A stretch of 36,152 nt of DNA from the NCBI RefSeq assembly GCF_000341005.1, contig NZ_ANBD01000025.1:1-36152 (forward strand), written 5' to 3'. Origin of the DNA: Nocardiopsis alkaliphila YIM 80379. Lineage in GTDB: Bacteria > Actinomycetota > Actinomycetes > Streptosporangiales > Streptosporangiaceae. Under the pieces are notes generated by a model, which searched no databases, was not told where the DNA came from, and worked only from the letters and a program-made list of their open reading frames with translations. The position numbers and the translations under genes were made by a program. Positions 30,915-36,152 of the stretch are shown here, piece by piece (the first letter of the stretch is position 1; each line of letters begins with the position of its first letter).

Positions 30915-31417
30915 AGCACCGGACCCGCCGCCCCACCCGGTGTGAGGGGCGGCGGGAGCGGGGTCAGGCCCCGGCCGGCCTCGCTCGCCCGTGCCCACTG
31001 CCGTGGCCATCGAGTGCGCGCCCGCTCCTCGTAGTAGCCGGTGTCGAAGCCCGCGAAGAGCTCCTCTGGTCCGATACCGCTCACGTTCTCTCCTTCCAAG
31101 GCGTCGACGGTGCCACGCACGGTCTCTATGAGGGCGCCCAAGCGGTCGCGTTCGGCCTCCAGCTCGCGCAGATGCCGTCGGAGCGCGGTGGCCTCGTCGT
31201 CTTCGGCGTCCAGGATTCGGCGAATGTCCGCCAGGCCCAGACCCAATTCGCGCATGACCAGGATCCGTTGGAGTCTTCGCAGTTCACGGCGTCCATAGTG
31301 GCGCTGTCCGCCGGGTCCCACGCTCTGTGGCTCCAGCAGGCCGACATGGTGGTAATGACGTAGTGTCCGAGAGGTCACACCACTGGTTCGGCAGACCTCG
31401 CCCATCGACCAGGACAT
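30911..31417 (-). CDS. MerR-family regulator with shortened TipAS-like tail
   Basis: A 168-aa regulator. Residues 1-70 are the MerR winged helix (MGEVCRTSGVTSRTLRHYHH, then GQRHYGRRELRRLQRILVMR), followed by a coiled-coil dimer helix (about 78-112). The tail ELFAGFDTGYYEERARTRW matches the start of the TipAS thiopeptide-binding domain, but the remaining TipAS helices are missing and the end is proline/glycine-rich. TipAL is about 250 aa, so this looks truncated. ATG 31417 follows AGAGGAG. A 7-3-7 inverted repeat upstream is its likely operator. It ends inside the last codons of the convergent acyl-CoA dehydrogenase gene. Confidence 0.85.
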   Translation of the reverse strand: MSWSMGEVCRTSGVTSRTLRHYHHVGLLEPQSVGPGGQRHYGRRELRRLQRILVMRELGLGLADIRRILDAEDDEATALRRHLRELEAERDRLGALIETVRGTVDALEGENVSGIGPEELFAGFDTGYYEERARTRWPRQWARASEAGRGLTPLPPPLTPGGAAGPVL

Positions 31418-31468
31418 CGGGCGCTCCTCTTCAGGCCGGTCTTCACGGCCCTGGGAAGCACCGTAGGA

Positions 31469-31485
31469 GTTGACGTCGCGTCAAC
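31469..31485 (-). promoter_or_regulatory. Likely MerR-type operator
   Basis: Perfect GTTGACG-TCG-CGTCAAC, 51 bp upstream of the MerR-family start. The dyad is of the size MerR proteins bind in the promoter spacer, consistent with autoregulation. Confidence 0.55.
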
Positions 31486-31595
31486 CACGAGTCGAATCGA
31501 ACCGGTACTCGTTTTCGTGGTGATCGTCACCAGGATGGGATGAACCTTCTCAAAAGGGAACACAGTGAGGGTGAAGCCATTGAGGAAGGTGTGAC

Positions 31596-32693
31596 GTGCT
31601 GCCCCTGACCCCACACGATCCGGACCGGATCGGTCCCTACGAGCTGACCCACCGGCTCGGCACCGGCGGCATGGGCCAGGTGTACCTGGGACGTGACCGG
31701 ACCGGATCCTGCGCGGTGGTCAAGGTGGTCCGTTCCGCCCTGGTGGAGGACGACCGGCTGGACGGTACCGACTACCGTGCTCGCTTCGCCCGGGAGGCCG
31801 AGCTCGCCGCGCGAGTGGGCGGCCGATACACAGCCGAGGTGGTGGACAGCGATCCGCGTTCGGAACGCCCCTGGATCGCCTACGAACACGTCCCCGGACC
31901 ACCGTTGAAGGACGAATTGAGCGAGCGGGGCCCGCTCGACGTCCCCTCCGTCCGAGCGTTGGCCGTCCTGCTCGCCAAGGCCCTACAGGCCATCCATTCC
32001 GAGGGCCTCATCCATCGGGACATCAAGCCGAGCAACATCCTCCTGGCCCCGGACGGGCCCCGCGTGATCGACTTCGGGATCGCCCGTCCCACCGAAGGCA
32101 GCACCATGACCGGAACCGGACACGTGTTCGGCACCCTGCCCTACATGTCACCCGAACAGGCCGAGGGGTCCCCGCTCACCCCGGCCTCCGACATGTTCGC
32201 GCTGGGTACCACCCTCGCCCAGGCCGCGACCGGGAACTGCCCCTTCGACGGTCCTTCCGAGCCGCGCATACTCATGAACCTGGTCTCCCCTCCCCCGGTG
32301 GAGGTCCTGGCCGGCCTGCCGACCGACCTGCGTGCCCTGATCCGGGACTGTTGGGCGCACGACCCGGGGCTTCGGCCCACACCCTCGGAGGTGGTCGAGC
32401 GTTGCACCGCCGAAGGGCTGGAGCGCACCTGGCCGCCCCGAAGCCTGGAGGCACCAGAGGCCACCACGACATCGGTGCTAGGAGAGACCCCGGCGGAGGG
32501 CACCGAGGGTACCGAACCCCAGCCGATCGAAGCGACCGTGCCCGCCCCCACCCCGATCCACCTCGAATCGACGGGCACCGCGACCACCGTCGAACCGATC
32601 GCTCCGCCCTTCGTGGGTCTCCCCTACCGCTACGGCATCGTCCTCGGAGTCCTGGTGGTGCTCTTGTTGCTGGGTGTGTTCCTGCTCTCCTGA
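31596..32693 (+). CDS. Membrane-anchored Ser/Thr protein kinase (PknB-like)
   Basis: A 365-aa Hanks-type kinase. The glycine loop is LGTGGMGQVY at 21-30, the ATP lysine K43, the catalytic loop HRDIKPSN at 140-147, and DFG at 159-161, followed by GTLPYMSPEQ; all catalytic residues are present. The kinase domain ends near residue 275. A Thr/Pro/Glu-rich linker follows, then a single transmembrane helix at about 345-364, with only a few residues beyond, so no sensor domain is outside. GTG 31596 follows GAGGAAGG at 6 nt. It converges with the large flippase-like gene, whose stop is 8 bp away. The substrates are unknown. Confidence 0.92.
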   Translation: MLPLTPHDPDRIGPYELTHRLGTGGMGQVYLGRDRTGSCAVVKVVRSALVEDDRLDGTDYRARFAREAELAARVGGRYTAEVVDSDPRSERPWIAYEHVPGPPLKDELSERGPLDVPSVRALAVLLAKALQAIHSEGLIHRDIKPSNILLAPDGPRVIDFGIARPTEGSTMTGTGHVFGTLPYMSPEQAEGSPLTPASDMFALGTTLAQAATGNCPFDGPSEPRILMNLVSPPPVEVLAGLPTDLRALIRDCWAHDPGLRPTPSEVVERCTAEGLERTWPPRSLEAPEATTTSVLGETPAEGTEGTEPQPIEATVPAPTPIHLESTGTATTVEPIAPPFVGLPYRYGIVLGVLVVLLLLGVFLLS

Positions 32694-32700
32694 GCCGGGC

Positions 32701-35100
32701 TCAAATGGCCTCACGGCGTTGCAGGTAACCGAACGCCGCCCAGCCCGGCAGGACCGGGAGCCAGAAGGTCAGCGCCCGGAACAACAACACCGCCGGCAGC
32801 GCCACGGCCGCCGGGACACCGGCCACCGCGGCGAGCCCACCGATCAGCGCCGCCTCCACCGCTCCCAGCCCGCCCGGGGTGGGGGCGGTCGAACCGATCG
32901 CGTTGCCGGCGAGGAACACCACGGCGACGGCGATCAGAGCGACCTGGTGTTCGGGGCCTGCGAAGGCCAGGACGGAAAAGTGCAGGCACAGGATGAAGCC
33001 GACGGTGAGCAGCAGGGTCCCTCCCACACCCAGCAGCAGGCTCACCGGCCGTTGGAACAGATCCAGTAGTTGGGGCAGCGTCCCTCGCAGGTAGGGGCGC
33101 AACCGGCCGCCCACCGCCCGGCGCATACGAGGGTGGAGCAGGACCGCCGCCACGATGGCGGTACTCACCAGGATGATGACGACGACGGTCGGGGAGGGGG
33201 TGAACCCGGTCCAGTAGGAGGTGCCGGTGAGGTAGGCGCACACCAACAGCAGTGGCACGTGGATGAGAAAGCCCACCAACTGCGTGAGGCCGACCGCGGA
33301 CAGCGCCAGTGAGGTGGGCACCCCGGTCTTGATGACGAACCTGCTGTTGATGGCGATCGATCCGAGCCCGGCCGGAGCCGCGATGCGCACGAAGGAGGCG
33401 GCGTACTGCACCATGACCGTGCGCCACCAAGGAAGGGGAGAGGGAACGAAACCGACCAGCACCATGGCGGCGGCGAGCATGCACAGGGTGGCCATGGCGA
33501 AGGCGAGCAGGGCCCACCCCGGGTCCGCGTCACGAATGGTGGCCAGGTCGACCCCGGCGAGCTGGTAGACCAGCACGAGCCCGACGGCGGTGGCCACGAC
33601 CACGCTGACGATGGTGCGCGGACGCATCCGTTCCAAACGGGCGGGTTCGGCCGGTGCCTCAGGGGCGATCGTGGTCAGGTGACGACGCAGCCGGCTCAGG
33701 AGTTCACGGTCGGTACGGCGTACCTCCGAACGTAGGCGATGAGGCAGACCGGGAGGTTGGAGCAGGGGCAGGACCGCAGCGGTGGCGTCCACGCCCAAGG
33801 CGCGCACGGCCGAGTCCACCGCCCGTTCGACCCCCACGCACAGCGCCGACAGGGTGAGCAGGGCCGCGACGTCCAGGGACGTGCGCAGCGGCGTGGCGGC
33901 CACGGAACCATGGTCGAAGCCGGTCAGGGTCGCGACCGATCCCCGTTCGGATTCGCCCTCCCGCACCCCGACGGTGCTTCCGTGGAGGTCGCCGTGCGCG
34001 ATACGGCGCCGGTGCAGCGAACCCAACAGGTGCCATAGGTCGTCGAGGAAGGCATCGGTGATCCGCTCGGGTTCGAGGGTGTCCAGGCCACGGATCCGTG
34101 AGTCTTCACGGGCCAGCAGGATGGTCCCCGGGGCAAGCTCTCCCAAGGCCAGGACGCGGGGCGCGCACACCCCGGCGTCACGGACGGCGGCGCTCATCAG
34201 GGCGGCGTGCTCGGCGCGACTGCGGACCTTGTAGAGGACGCGGGGGGCGACGGGACCGCGCAGGAACAACAGGTCACGCAGGCGCCACCAGAAACCGCTG
34301 GTGTTCTCGGAGCTGAACACACAGATCTCGATCCGACGTCCATCGTCGAGGTCGGCCAGATAACGGGGTTCCCCGTCCTCGTCGATCCCGGCGCGAACGA
34401 TCCGATCCGCGTTCAGGTCGAAGCGTCGGAGTTCATCGTGCATACGGTCCGTGGCGGGCGGCGGCACGCTCGCACTGATCACGAAGCGGGCCAGGGAAGC
34501 ACAGGTCAGGCCGATCAGGACCGTGAAGAGCACCGCGAGGACGCTGCTGACCCCGGCCATGATCGCGGTGACGGCGATCACGGCGTTGACGGCCCATATC
34601 AAGGAACGCACCCGCGGTCGGCCGGTGGGCATGGTGCGGGCGAACGCGATCCCGGCGGCGACGTAGCCGAGGGTCGCGGCGGTCAGGACACCGTCGGGGA
34701 GTTCGGGGAGCGGGTCCGTGTCGAGGATCGCGGCCCTGAACACGTCGTTGACCCAGGAGGTCGTGGCGTACGCGGAGACCGCGGAGACGATGGCGCGCAG
34801 CAGGGCGCGCAGGTCTCCGACGATCAGGGTCCGCAGGATCACGTAGGCGACCAGGATGATGAGCAGGAGGTTGGCACCCAGGGCGGTGAAGAGGAGCACC
34901 CCCGCGGGGATCACCGCGCGAAGCTGGGAGGCGTCGTCGGTCGGTCCCCCTTCGGCCATCACGTCACTGACCAGTACCAGGACCACGAAGACCAGGAAGA
35001 GGCCGCCGAGTCCCAGCAACAGGTCGACGGGGCTGCGCGGGGCGCGGGCGGCGGGACGGCCCGGGGCGAGGGCCGGTGCGTCGGTCGAGGTTGATCTCAC
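32701..35100 (-). CDS. Fusion of membrane domain, degenerate kinase-like domain and UPF0104/MprF-type flippase domain
   Basis: A 799-aa protein with three parts. Residues about 20-215 have six or so transmembrane helices. Residues about 225-480 form a cytoplasmic APH/kinase-like domain. Residues about 495-790 have eight or so helices of the lysylphosphatidylglycerol synthase TM (UPF0104) family, with RIAAPAGLGSIAINSRF and TAPTPGGLGAVEAALIGGL as typical motifs. The kinase-like domain keeps HGD (369-371), but the Asn of HGDxxxxN is Thr376 and the DFG-like site is GFDHG (D396), so catalysis is doubtful. The family moves or binds lipids; here the kinase-like part may bind a ligand or regulate the flippase. 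GTG 35100 has a weak ribosome site. Confidence 0.85.
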   Translation of the reverse strand: MRSTSTDAPALAPGRPAARAPRSPVDLLLGLGGLFLVFVVLVLVSDVMAEGGPTDDASQLRAVIPAGVLLFTALGANLLLIILVAYVILRTLIVGDLRALLRAIVSAVSAYATTSWVNDVFRAAILDTDPLPELPDGVLTAATLGYVAAGIAFARTMPTGRPRVRSLIWAVNAVIAVTAIMAGVSSVLAVLFTVLIGLTCASLARFVISASVPPPATDRMHDELRRFDLNADRIVRAGIDEDGEPRYLADLDDGRRIEICVFSSENTSGFWWRLRDLLFLRGPVAPRVLYKVRSRAEHAALMSAAVRDAGVCAPRVLALGELAPGTILLAREDSRIRGLDTLEPERITDAFLDDLWHLLGSLHRRRIAHGDLHGSTVGVREGESERGSVATLTGFDHGSVAATPLRTSLDVAALLTLSALCVGVERAVDSAVRALGVDATAAVLPLLQPPGLPHRLRSEVRRTDRELLSRLRRHLTTIAPEAPAEPARLERMRPRTIVSVVVATAVGLVLVYQLAGVDLATIRDADPGWALLAFAMATLCMLAAAMVLVGFVPSPLPWWRTVMVQYAASFVRIAAPAGLGSIAINSRFVIKTGVPTSLALSAVGLTQLVGFLIHVPLLLVCAYLTGTSYWTGFTPSPTVVVIILVSTAIVAAVLLHPRMRRAVGGRLRPYLRGTLPQLLDLFQRPVSLLLGVGGTLLLTVGFILCLHFSVLAFAGPEHQVALIAVAVVFLAGNAIGSTAPTPGGLGAVEAALIGGLAAVAGVPAAVALPAVLLFRALTFWLPVLPGWAAFGYLQRREAI

Positions 35101-35486
35101 GAGGACAAGCCTGCCCGATTCGTGGAGTTTCGCAGACCAGGGGTGGTGGTGTTTCGACCGTTGGAGAGGAAGGTGAGGTCTTCGGGGTGCGTCGAGGACC
35201 GAGCGAGGGGAGCAGGTGGTGGTCCCGAACTCCGGCGAGCGGTCTCACTCGGGTAGGGGCGGGAGTCCTCGTCCGTGGGCGCGGACGAGGTCGCGGGGTA
35301 CTCGGTGCTCACGGCCTCGCACACGCACCGTTACCGGGTCGGGGGTCGTCGCCTTCCACTGGGAGCGGTGGGCGCGGGTGTCGGCGCGTGATGTTCTGCG
35401 CTCGGGTACGGCCCTCCGGGCCTGCCTTTCCATGCGGGGGCGGGGCCTGGACCGTGTCCCGGCCACGCCGCCCGCGGTGTGTTCGG
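35101..35486. other. Intergenic region without a supported gene
   Basis: 386 bp between the rpmE2 stop and the flippase-like start. Open frames occur on both strands but show no family features. A small GGCCC-TCC-GGGCC hairpin at 35410-35422, followed by a pyrimidine-rich run, is a weak terminator-like element. I see no further Zur-like box here. Confidence 0.6.
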
Positions 35487-35732
35487 TTACCGGCGTCCAT
35501 AGCGGCGTTGGAAGCGCTCCACCCGACCGGCGGTGTCCACCACTCGGGCATTGCCGGTGTAGAAGGGGTGGCTCGCGCTGGAGATCTCGACGTCGACGAG
35601 CGGGTAGGTGTCGCCGTCCTCCCATTCGACGCTCTTGTCCGTGGTCACGGTGGACCGGGTGAGGAAGGCGAAGTCGGCGGCCTTGTCACGGAAGACGACG
35701 GGTCGGTACTCGGGACGGATTCCTTGTTTCAT
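35487..35732 (-). CDS. rpmE2: Ribosomal protein bL31 type B (zinc-independent paralogue)
   Basis: An 81-aa type B bL31. It starts [16 protein letters not shown], contains the SHPFYTG block, and ends QRRYGRR. The CxxC zinc pair of type A L31 is absent. Type B L31 replaces the zinc-bound form during zinc starvation and is under Zur control in actinobacteria. ATG 35732 is the family start; the longer open frame to 35993 overlaps rpmG and the Zur-like box and is not real. It follows rpmG by 28 bp and is probably cotranscribed with it from the promoter at about 35960. Confidence 0.95.
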   Translation of the reverse strand: MKQGIRPEYRPVVFRDKAADFAFLTRSTVTTDKSVEWEDGDTYPLVDVEISSASHPFYTGNARVVDTAGRVERFQRRYGRR

Positions 35733-35760
35733 GTGGGCCTCTTCCTTCGGTGCGGCCGAG

Positions 35761-35925
35761 TCAGCGTTGCTCACGGAACTCGACGTGTCGGCGCAGTCGA
35801 GGGTCGTACTTGCGCAGGACCAGACGGTCCGGTGTGTTGCGGCGGTTCTTGCGGGCCACGTAGGTGGTCCCGGTGCCCTCGGTGGACCTGAGCTTGATGA
35901 TGAGTCGTGCATTGTCTCGTGCCAT
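35761..35925 (-). CDS. rpmG: Ribosomal protein bL33 (zinc-independent, C- form)
   Basis: A 54-aa bL33: [19 protein letters not shown], then [20 protein letters not shown], and [10 protein letters not shown] at the end. It has no cysteine, so it is the C- form without the zinc ribbon, the paralogue used when zinc is scarce. ATG 35925 follows GAGGAGG at 5 nt. A Zur-like box lies 37 bp upstream. The pair with type B L31 matches the Zur regulon of Streptomyces and mycobacteria. The gene is below 60 codons and easily missed. Confidence 0.95.
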   Translation of the reverse strand: MARDNARLIIKLRSTEGTGTTYVARKNRRNTPDRLVLRKYDPRLRRHVEFREQR

Positions 35926-35961
35926 GCGTGCCTCCTCGACGGTCGACCTCCATCAGCGCAA

Positions 35962-35976
35962 TGATGACCGTTTTCA
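35962..35976 (-). promoter_or_regulatory. Zur-like box in front of rpmG-rpmE2
   Basis: TGATGACCGTTTTCA, 7-1-7, read on the plus strand, 37 bp upstream of the rpmG start. It shares GTTTTCA with the boxes at 7918-7932 and 8066-8080. Its place before zinc-free ribosomal paralogues is the best support that all three bind Zur. Confidence 0.75.
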
Positions 35977-36014
35977 TTCCCGCCCCAGGCCACACCCTTG
36001 GTCCGAAACGAAAG

Positions 36015-36046
36015 GGGGCGGCCACGGTTCTCACCGTGACCGCCCC
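36015..36046 (-). terminator. Intrinsic terminator of the upstream minus-strand gene
   Basis: A 14-bp stem with one mismatch (GGGGCGG, C/A, CACGGT against ACCGTG and CCGCCCC) and a 4-nt loop. On the minus strand it is followed by CTTTCGTTTCGG, a T-rich stretch. It lies 29 bp past the stop at 36075. Confidence 0.8.
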
Positions 36047-36074
36047 AGGGCGCTTCGACCCTACGGGCCGGTGG

Positions 36075-36152
36075 CTAGGCGACCTCCGCGGCGCGCTCGG
36101 CGAAGCGCTCGGCGCGCAGGCGGCGGGCCTCGTCCGGATCCAGCACCGGAGC
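36075..36152 (-). CDS. C-terminal end of an unidentified gene (partial)
   Basis: The last 25 codons before a TAG at 36075 read APVLDPDEARRLRAERFAER and then AAEVA. This is a polar, helical, Arg/Ala/Glu-rich tail. The terminator at 36015-36046 and the codon use support a real gene entering from the right edge, transcribed toward rpmG. It cannot be identified from this piece. Confidence 0.6.
   Translation of the reverse strand, partial: APVLDPDEARRLRAERFAERAAEVA

Noticed and set aside
35101..35486. Possible small gene between rpmE2 and the flippase-like gene
   Set aside because: Frames on both strands lack family features and consistent codon use; reported as non-coding.
35733..35993. N-terminal extension of the L31 protein
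   Set aside because: It overlaps rpmG and the Zur-like box in another frame; the 81-aa form matches the family exactly.

Overview
The window is chromosomal DNA of a high-GC actinomycete. GC-rich third codon positions, frequent GTG/TTG starts, an XRE (DUF5753)/DUF397/RsbW-like ATPase locus, type I-E CRISPR repeats and an actinobacterial FadE-type acyl-CoA dehydrogenase fit a Nocardiopsis-like or related filamentous genus. The genus is an inference from gene content; no rRNA or tRNA gene is present.

Layout. (a) 1-1886: the end of an iron/siderophore-type ABC importer operon (permease tail, ATPase, binding lipoprotein). (b) 2085-3848, minus: a Stealth-family sugar-phosphate transferase behind an unusually AT-rich upstream block. 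(c) 4383-7850, minus, with a divergent MFS exporter at 8147-9430: a compact four-gene operon of methyltransferase, DUF364 protein, PduX-like GHMP kinase and cysteine-synthase-like PLP enzyme. Two Zur-like boxes lie in the divergent promoter region. (d) 9505-12100: a YqeY-like gene and a whiJ-type regulatory locus. (e) 12247-12763: a nine-repeat type I-E CRISPR array without cas genes. (f) 12786-17727: a thiol-redox island (CPVC membrane protein, DsbA-like, CcdA-like, lipoprotein) with a BlaI-type repressor and M56 peptidase, tied together by three copies of one operator. (g) 17838-23928: a YjbR-like protein, a GlxA-type regulator divergent from an MFS transporter, a DUF4097 lipoprotein, a YbaK-like deacylase and small membrane or secreted proteins. 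(h) 24005-30914: a YdeP-type molybdopterin oxidoreductase, a FUSC protein, a histidine phosphatase, aroQ, a perfect 64-bp palindrome and an acyl-CoA dehydrogenase. (i) 30911-35100: a shortened TipA-like MerR regulator, a membrane Ser/Thr kinase, and a large flippase-like protein with a degenerate kinase domain. (j) 35487-36152, minus: zinc-free paralogues of ribosomal proteins L31 and L33 behind a third Zur-like box, then the tail of an unidentified gene.

Main idea. The boxes at 7918-7932, 8066-8080 and 35962-35976 share the half-site GTTTTCA in a 7-1-7 arrangement. One sits in front of zinc-independent ribosomal proteins, a hallmark of Zur control. Region (c) is therefore best read as a zinc-starvation operon. 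Its enzymes could phosphorylate a hydroxy amino acid, replace the phosphate with an amine nucleophile, and further modify the product, which the MFS protein would export. The ABC importer in (a) is a candidate uptake arm. No NRPS, nicotianamine synthase or NIS synthetase is present, so this may be an undescribed type of small zinc metallophore pathway. The product and the zinc link are inferences.
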